From positions 1,674,001-1,738,000 of the forward strand of contig NZ_CP121196.1 of the NCBI RefSeq assembly GCF_039994875.1: a stretch of DNA of 64,000 nt, given 5' to 3'. The translations under genes and the position numbers were made by a program. Below the pieces are notes generated by a model. It made no database searches, was not told where the DNA came from, and was given only the letters and a program-made list of their open reading frames with translations. This DNA comes from Telmatobacter sp. DSM 110680. Lineage in GTDB: Bacteria; Acidobacteriota; Terriglobia; Terriglobales; Acidobacteriaceae. This document shows, one piece after another, positions 44,292 through 52,598 of the stretch (within the stretch, counting starts at the first letter, position 1; every line of letters begins with the position of its first letter).

Positions 44292-46952
44292 ATGGATACC
44301 AGAGTTTTTTGCGTCTATAACGTTGCAAGAGGAGCTTTTCTCAGTTCGAAGGTGACTGTCGCAGACGGCGAAAATCAGCCACTAACGATCTTGAAAGTGC
44401 TCGTCGGCGGTCTTGCGGTCGATTCGAAATCAGGACTTTGGCTATCCCCGTTACATGCGATCCCATCTGTACCGCGGCTTTTTCCTTTTGACCTTTTCTA
44501 TCTGGATGATGAGCTTCGCGTAGTTGGTCTGATCGAATTCGTTCCCGGAGCCGAATTTCCGCCCTACCGTCGGGAGGTCACGAGCGCGCTGATCCTCCCC
44601 ACGCAGTCGTTGCAATCCACGCAAACTGAGCTTGGCGACCATCTCCTAATCTGCCCCGCAGAGGAGATGGAAAGGCAGATCTCGGTGTTGCGATCATCTT
44701 TGCCTGTCCCCGCATCCCCTTTTGCAGGAGCACATCCGGGTCAATCCGTACCTCCGCGATCGGAGCCGGCACTGAACGTCGGGTCAGCCCTCAGGCAGGC
44801 CCCGTCGGTGAGGGCCAGTGCAGCGGTCGCCGTAGCCGAAGAATTATCGCAATCGACGATGACCGTGCCTTCTCCTGGTCTTTCGTTGGCGAACGAGCAG
44901 GTATCCACGTCGGCAATGAAGGCAGCCGATCTCCACGCCGATGTTGCCACACCTGCACCCCAACCGGAAAAGATCGACAGAGCAGGTGTTAGCAAAGACG
45001 CGGCAGAGGTGTCGAAAGATGTCATGGCCGCGATTGGGACCAAGCCAATTGCAAAGGTTGCTGTTGCGGAAGAGAGAACGAATGTCCGTTCAGCTGGTAA
45101 GGCCAGCAACGGGAAACCTCAGGTCGATCCGCCGGTTATCTCGATCACGGAAGTCATTCTTGAGAGACCTCGGACTGTCGAGCCGCCGACCATCGTTGGG
45201 GGGCATGGAGAAGTACTTCATGGAGATGTCGAGGATCTATTTTCAAACTGGATGGATGCTCCTACGCTGGCTTCAACGTGGAAGGAGCGTTCCGAGCCAT
45301 TACGACAGCTGCTGAAATCTGCGATCGCGCACCCGGTCGTAGACACTCCCATTACAGAACCGAATGCGGCAGTAGCATCGCAGGATGTTGTGCCGGCATT
45401 GCCTGCCATATCACAGGCTGCAGTGGTATTACCGGATGTAAAGAGCGAATCTGCATCTTCCGCTTCTTCGATAGCGCAAGTTGAGCAAGTCGAAATCGAC
45501 ACTCAAATCAAGCCCGCCGAGATGGATGTGAAGGCGGAGCCAGACTTACGGCCGCTTCCATCGCCGCAAGCAAATGCAGAATCGGTTAAGGCAGAGACAC
45601 AGCACGCGGCACCGCTTAATGCAGCACCCGAATCCTTCAAAGTGGAACCCGAATTCTCCAAAACGGGTTCTCTGCCAGTCGAACCCCCGTCGATTTCGAC
45701 CCCCGTGCGAGTCTCTCTCCCACAGCCAGCGCAGGCGTCAACGTCTACGGTTGCCCAGTACGGATTGTGGCGTGCGAGCATGCCGACCGCGGTCCTTCCT
45801 GTCTCCCCTATGACGGAACCAGCCAAGGATACAGCCCGGACTGTACCAGGCGGTGCCTCAACGGAACTCTCAAAGACAGCGGGAAACCCGCCAAGCGGCA
45901 GAATTTCGAAAGCAAGCCCGGCTTCTTCCGCAACCGACTCGCCTGTCTCTGCTGCTCCCGCATCTCCAGCTGAAGCCGACGTGCAACGTTCGGTACAGCC
46001 CTTTTCGCGTTCTTCCGCAGACTTGGAACGTCTTCCACGCAAGCCATTGGTGGAGGCTGCGAAATCCCGTCCCGAAAAAACCACGGAAGCTGTGTCTAGA
46101 AGACCTCTCATCCCTGATAACTTTCTGTCGGCCGATGAGAAGCGTAAGCCCGTAAACAGGGTTGCAGCCTCGGCCACGTCGAACAAGAGTGCGGCCGAAG
46201 TACCTGTGCAGCCTTATATCGAACCAATCCAGGATACCCAGACTGCGTCGACAGCAGACGCTCTGGCTGCGGACGCAGTGGATGCCGTTCAACGGAAGCT
46301 GGGGATCGGACAAGCCGCCCCTGAATCCACCAAAAGCGTCGACAGGGCGGAGCCGGAGCCGGTCCAAAAGGCATCAGCCGAGTTCATGGAACCGGCGCGG
46401 GTTGCAGCAACGGACCTCATGATTGGGAATGATTCGCTTCATCGAAGCCATGGCGAGCTGTCACTGCCGGAAACGGATACCGGCGCGCACAATGAAACCG
46501 CAAAGGCACCCGCGCGGCATGTCAAGTTGAATGGACAAGCACCCGCAGCAGCTCGCACGTTTGCAGAGCGCTTCAAGCGCTGGCTAAACCCGACGGCCCC
46601 GGCGCACAGCGACCGGCGGAGGGCTCACAGGCGGTATGTGCCGGGGATGGTGGCTCATTACTATACCGGTGGAGCACCCAAGCCGCATGACATCGCAGAT
46701 ATCAGTATGACCGGCTTTTATCTGCTCACCGAAGATCGCTGGATGCCGGATACGATGATCCAGATGACCCTGCAGAAGCCTTGCGCTAAAGGCGAGCGAA
46801 AGCAATCCATTACGGTTCTGTCGAGGATCGTACGGCGCGGATCAGACGGCGTCGCTGCCCAGTTTGTGATGCCCGAAACCCTGGATCCGCATAGCCATGA
46901 CGTTCAGCCATCGCAAACTACGGACAAATTCGCTCTCGCCCGATTTATCTGA
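44292..46952 (+). CDS. DUF192-like / disordered linker / PilZ protein
   Basis: An 886-residue protein in three parts. Residues ~1-130 match the DUF192 pattern: YNVARGAFLSSKV, the SGLWLSPLHAIPSV turn, FPFDLFYLDDELRVV, LILPTQSLQSTQTELGDHLLI. Residues ~135-770 are low-complexity, rich in Ala, Pro, Ser, Glu and Val, probably disordered. The last ~110 residues are a PilZ domain with the c-di-GMP motifs RRAHRR and DISMTGFYLL. No signal peptide. ATG 44292 lacks a clear ribosome site. Likely a c-di-GMP effector in which the long tether links two folded ends. The following gene encodes a second PilZ protein sharing the DISxxGFYxxTExRW signature. Confidence 0.82.
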   Translation: MDTRVFCVYNVARGAFLSSKVTVADGENQPLTILKVLVGGLAVDSKSGLWLSPLHAIPSVPRLFPFDLFYLDDELRVVGLIEFVPGAEFPPYRREVTSALILPTQSLQSTQTELGDHLLICPAEEMERQISVLRSSLPVPASPFAGAHPGQSVPPRSEPALNVGSALRQAPSVRASAAVAVAEELSQSTMTVPSPGLSLANEQVSTSAMKAADLHADVATPAPQPEKIDRAGVSKDAAEVSKDVMAAIGTKPIAKVAVAEERTNVRSAGKASNGKPQVDPPVISITEVILERPRTVEPPTIVGGHGEVLHGDVEDLFSNWMDAPTLASTWKERSEPLRQLLKSAIAHPVVDTPITEPNAAVASQDVVPALPAISQAAVVLPDVKSESASSASSIAQVEQVEIDTQIKPAEMDVKAEPDLRPLPSPQANAESVKAETQHAAPLNAAPESFKVEPEFSKTGSLPVEPPSISTPVRVSLPQPAQASTSTVAQYGLWRASMPTAVLPVSPMTEPAKDTARTVPGGASTELSKTAGNPPSGRISKASPASSATDSPVSAAPASPAEADVQRSVQPFSRSSADLERLPRKPLVEAAKSRPEKTTEAVSRRPLIPDNFLSADEKRKPVNRVAASATSNKSAAEVPVQPYIEPIQDTQTASTADALAADAVDAVQRKLGIGQAAPESTKSVDRAEPEPVQKASAEFMEPARVAATDLMIGNDSLHRSHGELSLPETDTGAHNETAKAPARHVKLNGQAPAAARTFAERFKRWLNPTAPAHSDRRRAHRRYVPGMVAHYYTGGAPKPHDIADISMTGFYLLTEDRWMPDTMIQMTLQKPCAKGERKQSITVLSRIVRRGSDGVAAQFVMPETLDPHSHDVQPSQTTDKFALARFI

Positions 46953-47017
46953 TACGTAAAAGCCTCCCGGCAGCTTCAATAATCTCAATCGTGTGCGATC
47001 ACGATCCTGCAGAGTAG

Positions 47018-47088
47018 TCCCCCATCCGGGGGAGGCAATTCAACCTATTGGGTATATCGAGGGATTTTGACCCAATGTTAGGTTGAAT
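47018..47088 (+). promoter_or_regulatory. structured leader upstream of the second PilZ gene
   Basis: Two tandem hairpins. The first (47018-47033) has five G-C pairs plus one A-T closing pair. The second pairs ATTCAACCTA (47038-47047) with TAGGTTGAAT (47079-47088) and TTGGGT (47048-47053) with ACCCAA (47070-47075), leaving a 3-nt bulge and a 16-nt loop. No T run follows. It ends 57 nt before ATG 47146. Confidence 0.55.
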
Positions 47089-47145
47089 ATTCCAGAGACT
47101 TGTCTCGCTGTTTGCTACTGGTGTGCCTGAAAGGAATCTGCGACT

Positions 47146-47691
47146 ATGTACGTACAACTTAGCCGTGCAAACGAGCAGCCGAATTCGACTCCCCGTTTGG
47201 CCGAGATTAAGGTGATTCACTCCTCGAACCCCACGTTGGAGAAAAGCATGACGGCTCCACGCCAAAAAGATCCCCTGATGAAGCGCCTGATGCGTTGGCT
47301 GGTTCCAGATCAGCGCGTAGCAAACCGACACACCATGCCGCCCGTTGTGGCCTATCTTGGGACACTGCGGTCGTCGAAACTGTACAAGATCGGCGACATC
47401 AGCGTTGCCGGCTTCTACATGGTTACTGAAGAGCGTTGGATTACCGGTACCGGATTTCCCGTGACTCTTGAGCGTGTCGATGAATATGCGCAGGGACAGA
47501 CTTTAACCGTGTTTTCGACGGTGGCTAGAATCGGTGTGGACGGTGTCGGATTTTCGTTTCTGCAGCCTGCCGAAGAGAATGCTGGTGAGTCACAGGAGCC
47601 TTCACGGATGGATTTGACCAAGTTGGCGCAGTTCTTGAAGGGGCTTCCGTTGACTGAGCCGGGATCCGACAACCTGGAGCGAGCTTCCTAG
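47146..47691 (+). CDS. PilZ domain protein
   Basis: A 181-residue soluble protein. An N-terminal ~55-residue polar region leads to a PilZ domain with RVANRH (RxxxR) and DISVAGFYMVTEERW (DxSxxG), the two c-di-GMP contact motifs, then beta strands up to GVGFSFLQPAE. The C-terminus is a short acidic/helical tail. It is a paralogue of the PilZ end of the preceding 886-residue protein. Preceded by a hairpin-rich leader. An AAGGAA site lies about 11 nt before the ATG. The target process (motility, adhesion, exopolysaccharide) cannot be read from context. Confidence 0.85.
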   Translation: MYVQLSRANEQPNSTPRLAEIKVIHSSNPTLEKSMTAPRQKDPLMKRLMRWLVPDQRVANRHTMPPVVAYLGTLRSSKLYKIGDISVAGFYMVTEERWITGTGFPVTLERVDEYAQGQTLTVFSTVARIGVDGVGFSFLQPAEENAGESQEPSRMDLTKLAQFLKGLPLTEPGSDNLERAS

Positions 47692-47799
47692 CCAGGACAA
47701 AGAGAGTGCGGTGCGGATGTGCCGTAGACTCGGTGAAACATACTGGCGTCCGTTTCGCATCAATCGCGAAGCTCTGTCGGTGGTTGCCGATTGTCGGCA

Positions 47800-48372
47800 T
47801 CAATTCTGTCTGCGGACCACCATCTCGAACGAAAATTTCAGTTCGTCTTTCACTTTCAAAGCGCCGCCGGCGACGGAGATCGGTTTGATGCCGTAGTCGG
47901 ATTGATTCAGTGTGAATTCGCCGGAGGCGCGCAACATCTCATCAAATACGGCGATTCGCGCCGAGATAGCCTGGTTGCGGGTCACTCCATGAAAACTGAG
48001 AGTTCCGGTGAGTGCAGCGGAGAAGAGTGCGCTTTCGATGTGCGTGATCGAGACCGATGGGGCGTCATAGACGATGTCGGGGTATTTGGTTGGCTCCAGG
48101 ACCTGCTCGTTCATCATCTTTTCGATATCCCTGCGATCCTTGTCGCTGACGTCATCCAGAACTCCCAGCGAGTTGGACTTCACGGATAATCGAAAACCGC
48201 TAGCCTGCGCCGATTCGGCGCTGAAGTCGACTGTGCCCGCGAAGGTGCGAATGCCGATTTTGGGGTTGTGACCCATAGCAGACAACATGCCAGCCGCAAA
48301 GGCCTGCACCGTAAAACGGCTGGACCTGGCATCGACAACGTAATGAAGAAGAGTGGCCTTGGCTGTTTCCAT
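47800..48372 (-). CDS. YceI-family lipid-binding protein without signal peptide
   Basis: A 190-residue protein of the YceI lipocalin-like fold, a beta-barrel that in characterised members binds polyisoprenoid chains. Seen here are YVVDARSSRFTVQAFAAGML, SAMGHNPKIGIRTFAGTV, the YPDIVYDA strand, TLSFHGVTRNQAI and the final FTLNQSDYGIKPISV. There is no N-terminal signal, unlike most YceI proteins, so it should be cytoplasmic. It is the last gene of the leftward hydrogenase cluster, 20 bp after the small membrane protein. A role in handling quinone or isoprenoid for the hydrogenase is suggested by position only. Confidence 0.88.
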   Translation of the reverse strand: METAKATLLHYVVDARSSRFTVQAFAAGMLSAMGHNPKIGIRTFAGTVDFSAESAQASGFRLSVKSNSLGVLDDVSDKDRRDIEKMMNEQVLEPTKYPDIVYDAPSVSITHIESALFSAALTGTLSFHGVTRNQAISARIAVFDEMLRASGEFTLNQSDYGIKPISVAGGALKVKDELKFSFEMVVRRQN

Positions 48373-48392
48373 TTACTCGATCACGGATTCAG

Positions 48393-48608
48393 TTACATGG
48401 CACGAAGTTTGAAGTAACGCTCTACATCCGGGATCACGGCTGTCGCCAGATTCCCGACGCCGAATTGCGACATGTAACGACGAATCGTGGGATTAGAAAG
48501 AATCAATCCCGCTCCGAAGACCATGAGAGCAACGCCGCCCAGCATGTAAAGAGTGTCCTTCTCGTTTCCAGTTCCGTTTGCGGTTGATTCCATCAGATCC
48601 AATGACAT
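48393..48608 (-). CDS. small single-helix membrane protein of the hydrogenase cluster
   Basis: A 71-residue protein with one membrane helix (about YMLGGVALMVFGAGLILS) and an amphipathic C-terminus ending in VIPDVERYFKLRAM. AAGGAGAG precedes ATG 48608. The PDxxRYxKxR ending recalls the small DUF6893-like proteins that accompany group 1h hydrogenases in actinobacteria, from memory. It could anchor the otherwise soluble hydrogenase to the membrane or pass electrons to quinone. It lies between the maturation protease and YceI genes. Confidence 0.72.
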   Translation of the reverse strand: MSLDLMESTANGTGNEKDTLYMLGGVALMVFGAGLILSNPTIRRYMSQFGVGNLATAVIPDVERYFKLRAM

Positions 48609-48638
48609 TTGAGCTCTCCTTTTCCGTCTTACGATTCC

Positions 48639-49478
48639 TCAAGCGGATTCTCCACCTAGAAGTCTCCTGATGAGTGCTTCTGTCGTGCTCGCTGCTTCTT
48701 CAACTGCGGCCTCGACCGGTTTGCTGAGTCCCATGAAGCCTTCGTCGCCGCCTAGCGATTCCGGTTCGCAGCCGACCAGGAGCACTCGATTGAGCGTGCC
48801 ATTCATTGCGGCGGCCATGCGCAGCACATTCAGTGGGTGCATGCTGTGCGCTTCGACGAGAGCGGATGGCGCGGCAGTGATCTCCTCCTGATCGGGCTCA
48901 ACTACAGAAACAGTCCCTGGACTCTGCCCATGTGGAAATGCATCGATCAGGATGGTGGTTTCGTAATTGTCCTGTAGGGCGTAGGCGAGATCGAGGCCGC
49001 GAATGCCGAAGTCTGCCACACGCACCTGCGCAGGCAGGTTACGACTCATCAGGCGGCGTACGACTTCAACGCCGAACGCGTCGTCCCCGAGAAAGATGTT
49101 GCCGATGCCGGCAACGAGAATTGTGGGCCTGACGGCTTTCGCGGTTGTGGCATCTTCTCCAGGACTGTTGGGAGCCGCGCGAAGAGTTTCTATTTCGGCG
49201 GGAGTAAAGAAGAAGCGATGACCTGGCTGCCGCATCATTCCCAAATCGCGGCCTGGATCATCCTCGATGACTACGCAGATATGCTGCGCGCCTTCGTAGT
49301 CTTCTTCAATGCTTTCGATGATCGCGATCTGACCGCGCAATGCGATATCGAGAATGTCGCCGCCTTCTTTGGGACGTAGCCTGACGCGGTCGCCGACCCT
49401 TACCGGTACACCTTCGATTTCTACGTGATCCACGGTGGCGGTTTTGTCTTCGAGGAGATTCCATTCCCATTCGTTCAC
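48639..49478 (-). CDS. hydrogenase maturation protease with extra N-terminal domain
   Basis: A 279-residue protein. Residues ~125-279 form an M52 endopeptidase of the HyaD/HycI type: ILVAGIGNIFLGDDAFGVEV with the Glu/Asp metal site, DFGIRGLDLAYAL, the TILIDAFPHG strand and the AHSMHPLNVL His segment. It should remove the C-terminal tail of the large subunit after nickel insertion. Residues ~1-110 are an added domain (GVPVRVGDRVRLRPKEGG, IESIEEDYEGAQH, DDPGRDLG) that I recall from actinobacterial group 1h clusters. Starts with ATGA overlap on the upstream gene. Confidence 0.9.
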   Translation of the reverse strand: MNEWEWNLLEDKTATVDHVEIEGVPVRVGDRVRLRPKEGGDILDIALRGQIAIIESIEEDYEGAQHICVVIEDDPGRDLGMMRQPGHRFFFTPAEIETLRAAPNSPGEDATTAKAVRPTILVAGIGNIFLGDDAFGVEVVRRLMSRNLPAQVRVADFGIRGLDLAYALQDNYETTILIDAFPHGQSPGTVSVVEPDQEEITAAPSALVEAHSMHPLNVLRMAAAMNGTLNRVLLVGCEPESLGGDEGFMGLSKPVEAAVEEAASTTEALIRRLLGGESA

Positions 49479-50536
49479 TGGATATTCTCCTTGATGGGGC
49501 TAAGGCCACGCAGGATGCCGTGCAACTTTGCAAATTGCTCTTCGGGCATTTGCTCAGTGCGCTCAAGTATGCGGCGGGTGCGATCGTCGGACTGGCGCAT
49601 CTCGCGTTTCTCGTCGTCAGTGAGGGTAAGAATGCGCAGGGAAAGAATTTCGTCAATCTCAGTGGAGTCGAAGAGATTGCCGATGCTTTCCGGCGCGATC
49701 TGCGGATGGTCGTAAAGAATGATGGGCGACGACAACATCGCGTCCGCATTATCGGTGGCAAGCACGGGCCACGTCCCGAGGTTCTGACATTGTGCCACCT
49801 GATCTTCGAATCCAACGGGCGGTTCGAGCATGGAGAGGAATTCGCCGTTCTCGGTGCCGAGAATGGTGTGCGCCGAGACCATCGAATGGAGCAGGATCGC
49901 CTCCCGGGCGTCGAAGACGGAGGCCGGCTCGGAATCACAGATCGTGAGATTCTCAACTTGCACGCTGATCTTGACTACTTCATCGTGACTGCCGAGTGAA
50001 CGAATTTCTACCGATCCGTTAAGGGCTTTCCATGAGCGAACAAGAGCGCCCACGGTTGTGCCCTGCTCATCGCGCAGATATTCAACGCTCTTCCCGCCGG
50101 GAAACGAGAACAGTAAGGGCGGCATCGTTGCGAAGTCAGCCGGGTCGAGATCGTCATAGCAAAGCTCGCGCTCTACGGCTTCCTGCCAGGGTTGGTAAAC
50201 GTGGTCACGAATTTCAAGCCGGTCAACCGACTTGAGTTCCGGCAACGGCGTGTCGAACGGATCAGCAGTGAGCGAAATAACCTGTGCAACCGAGCGCTGC
50301 ACGATCTGCAAGAAGCGAATCTTGACCGTGAGTCGCGTCGACGAATCCGTCTTCAGCAGACATTCAGTCTGCATGCTGCTTCGATCGGAACTCGCCTGAT
50401 TGCACCACGACGGCGGATAGAGCACACCGAAGTTCCATCTCTGCTGGTTTTTGACCGAGGATGGCCGGTAGGGATAGAGCATGTACCCCTCATAGAGTAC
50501 GGCTTCGGCAATCTTCTCGACCCCTTCCAGATTCAC
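49475..50536 (-). CDS. hydrogenase-cluster protein of unknown function
   Basis: A 353-residue soluble protein. The N-terminus GVEKIAEAVLYEGYMLYPYR, then VKNQQRWNFGVLYPP, is distinctive and, as far as I recall, is found in the accessory gene of group 1h hydrogenase clusters. The chain is alpha/beta, without membrane helices or recognisable cofactor motifs. Start and stop overlap the neighbours by ATGA on both sides, so it is translated stoichiometrically with the DUF6084-like protein and the protease. A role in assembly is likely; no biochemical function is known. Confidence 0.82.
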   Translation of the reverse strand: MNLEGVEKIAEAVLYEGYMLYPYRPSSVKNQQRWNFGVLYPPSWCNQASSDRSSMQTECLLKTDSSTRLTVKIRFLQIVQRSVAQVISLTADPFDTPLPELKSVDRLEIRDHVYQPWQEAVERELCYDDLDPADFATMPPLLFSFPGGKSVEYLRDEQGTTVGALVRSWKALNGSVEIRSLGSHDEVVKISVQVENLTICDSEPASVFDAREAILLHSMVSAHTILGTENGEFLSMLEPPVGFEDQVAQCQNLGTWPVLATDNADAMLSSPIILYDHPQIAPESIGNLFDSTEIDEILSLRILTLTDDEKREMRQSDDRTRRILERTEQMPEEQFAKLHGILRGLSPIKENIQ

Positions 50537-51198
50537 GAGTTCACCTCAATCTCTTCTTCGGTGCGGAGGCGGGCAAGGATCTGTTCGAGTGCTTGCTCCC
50601 AACTGAGCAGGCTGTGCTGCATCTTGTAGCGATATAGCCGCTCGAAGACATCCTTGTGCAGATTGATCCAAACGCTGTTGGGGTAGTAGGCGTCCATCAT
50701 TTCGCGCCAGAGCTTCACTGGGAGTTTGTAACGCGCTTCTTGCTCCCACGAGATTGGCGCGACCTGCAGGGAACTGTCGGGAGGCGCGTAAAAGATGGTT
50801 CCGCTGAAGAGGAACAACAAGGGGATTTCGCCATCCGTAAGACCCGCGAAATATTTGGTAGCGGCAACGTTGAAATCGAAAGAGCAGGGAACCTGCATAT
50901 CGACTACGGTTTCAGTTCCGGCAAACGTCGGAACCACCCAATTGACGTGCGTCCACAGCAGACTGCGCAAAGTCTGACTCCAGCGATCGGGTTGTCCGAA
51001 GAGGTCGAGCATCTGTTCCTGCTCGCCGGGCGTGTAGCGGCGACGCGTCACTTCGATTTGAATCTGACAACGCAGAGCGATGGTGTGAATCGCTTCATCT
51101 GGCACGGAGTTCGTGATCTGCAACTTGAACGCAAGCATCGGAACCGCGGCGAACGGAACGACGCTGGCGTTGTCAATTTTGAATGTGAGATCAGGCAT
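50533..51198 (-). CDS. DUF6084-like hydrogenase accessory protein
   Basis: A 221-residue protein starting PDLTFKIDNASVVPFAAVP, with a beta-sandwich-like N-terminal half (LAFKLQITNSVPDEAIH, ALRCQIQIEV) and a region around the motif GEQEQMLDLFGQPDRWSQTL followed by LLWTHVNWVVPTF. These features match my memory of DUF6084, which travels with actinobacterial-type hydrogenases. No enzyme motif is visible. It overlaps the upstream DUF5947-like gene by 8 bp and the downstream gene by 4 bp. Confidence 0.82.
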   Translation of the reverse strand: MPDLTFKIDNASVVPFAAVPMLAFKLQITNSVPDEAIHTIALRCQIQIEVTRRRYTPGEQEQMLDLFGQPDRWSQTLRSLLWTHVNWVVPTFAGTETVVDMQVPCSFDFNVAATKYFAGLTDGEIPLLFLFSGTIFYAPPDSSLQVAPISWEQEARYKLPVKLWREMMDAYYPNSVWINLHKDVFERLYRYKMQHSLLSWEQALEQILARLRTEEEIEVNS

Positions 51199-51862
51199 TC
51201 ACACCTCCGCGCATCACTTCGGATTTAGATCGAAGTTCCGCAAAGAAGCGGGCTACCTCGGTCCACACTTCGGTTCCGCCGGAGAGGCCTTTCCAATTCG
51301 TGCGAATCAGGCCGACGAGCTTGTAGCACTCATCGATCGGCGCGATGTAATACTCGGCATCTCTCAGTCCATGCGCGTGACCGACACGATTTACGAGCAG
51401 AGCTTCAATGTCCGGCTTGAGCAGACGCAGGACTGGGTTATTAGCAGCGATTTCTTCCCACGCATCAAGTGGCAGAAGCGATTCAACCGAGCCGGCGGGG
51501 CTTGGATACAGCGCAACGGTTCTGTTTTCAATACTGGACCGGAACAAGAAGGCCATGTTGATAGGAATCATCAGGCTTTCCCACTGGCCGTCGGTCATTT
51601 CGAAGCTGGCGAGATACTGGGGCGTGCGGGATACGCGCTTGAATTTTGATTTTTCAAGTCCATCAAAGAGCAAGGCACATGCATCACAGGCGCAGAGGAT
51701 CTGGCGATTGGCGAGTTCAACCAGGTGGGGATGATCATGATGCAATCCGGCGCTGCAGAGCTCGCAATGTTCAACGGCTCGCGAAGCCGCACTGCGCGAA
51801 CGGGTGAACTGGCGCAGAACGCCAAAGGCCTGCTCAAAGCCGAGCATGGATTCTTCAGGCAT
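51191..51862 (-). CDS. DUF5947-like zinc-binding hydrogenase accessory protein
   Basis: A 223-residue protein with Cys pairs in VEHCELCSAGLHHDHPHL and ILCACDACALLFDGL, spaced like a structural zinc site. FEMTDGQWESLMIPINMAF, ALYPSPAGSVESLL and DIEALLVNRV follow. This matches the DUF5947 pattern I associate with group 1h hydrogenase operons; the function is unknown, possibly an assembly chaperone or metal carrier. An AAGGG-type site precedes the ATG. Follows the NifU-like gene by 27 bp. Confidence 0.84.
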   Translation of the reverse strand: MPEESMLGFEQAFGVLRQFTRSRSAASRAVEHCELCSAGLHHDHPHLVELANRQILCACDACALLFDGLEKSKFKRVSRTPQYLASFEMTDGQWESLMIPINMAFLFRSSIENRTVALYPSPAGSVESLLPLDAWEEIAANNPVLRLLKPDIEALLVNRVGHAHGLRDAEYYIAPIDECYKLVGLIRTNWKGLSGGTEVWTEVARFFAELRSKSEVMRGGVNA

Positions 51863-51889
51863 AGCAGGACCCTTTCTTTAGCGTTGTTC

Positions 51890-52489
51890 TCAATCGGCGC
51901 CATCCGTTCGGAGTGAGTGAGAATTTTGATTAGCCGTTAGAAGACTGTGTCCCATGAGACTTTCGAGAGCGACGAATCCTGAATTCACAGGCTCTTCCAG
52001 TCCGCGAATATCCAGAGAGGTCACATCCGGAGCGAGCTCGTAAATTCCCTCTTCCACGATGGCGCGCACATCTTTTGATGTGGAGCCGCAACTGTGTCCG
52101 CTTGACGTCGATGTCACACTGAGTTCCACTGCTCCTTCACACACGCGGATGAGATCGATGCTGTATGAAAGTTTTCGCAACCGAGGTCGTAGGCGCTCGA
52201 TTGCTTTGTCGAGGCGCGTCTCTAAATCATCCGGATGCAGCGAATAGAGGAGTAGCAGACTGTTGGTGACGCTATCCTGCGCCAGCCTGTCGACGATTGC
52301 GGGGCCTGCGGCCTCGTTTTCAAAGATAATCTCCATCATTCTGTCGAGCCCCACACCATGCACGTCCATGAGAAGTTGCACGAGTTGTTTGCAAGCAATC
52401 TTCTGAGGGTTGTCGGGCATCTGATCGAACTGCGTGATCAACTGTCCGAGCTGTCGAACCTGTTCCTGAAATTCGGTGCCGTTCGCCAC
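51890..52489 (-). CDS. NifU/Nfu-like protein of the hydrogenase cluster
   Basis: A 199-residue protein. The C-terminal ~85 residues follow the NifU C-terminal (Nfu) pattern of a Val-rich strand, then SGHSCGSTSKDVRAIVEEGI and VTSLDI. The usual CxxC for a bridging cluster is reduced to one Cys (SCGST), so cluster binding would need a dimer or other ligands. The N-terminal ~100 residues are helical (QLGQLITQFDQMPD, LVQLLMDVHGVGLDRMMEII). Start is GTG 52489 with AAAGGAGG upstream. Likely aids Fe-S loading of the small subunit. Confidence 0.86.
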   Translation of the reverse strand: MANGTEFQEQVRQLGQLITQFDQMPDNPQKIACKQLVQLLMDVHGVGLDRMMEIIFENEAAGPAIVDRLAQDSVTNSLLLLYSLHPDDLETRLDKAIERLRPRLRKLSYSIDLIRVCEGAVELSVTSTSSGHSCGSTSKDVRAIVEEGIYELAPDVTSLDIRGLEEPVNSGFVALESLMGHSLLTANQNSHSLRTDGAD

Positions 52490-52598
52490 ACGCCTCCTTT
52501 GAGCAATTGATCAGAAGTGAGAGGCCGGGCATTCACTGGCATTACTGCCACAAATGAATGGCCCCGGCTCCCTTCTGACTTTGACTCGGCCAACGATT

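Noticed and set aside
45503-46186. Leftward 227-codon open frame
   Set aside because: Antisense to the Ala/Pro/Ser-rich linker of the DUF192-PilZ gene; open only because of the biased composition.
49306-49956. Leftward 216-codon Arg/Ser-rich frame
   Set aside because: Alternative frame of the hydrogenase-cluster unknown gene, with no ribosome site.
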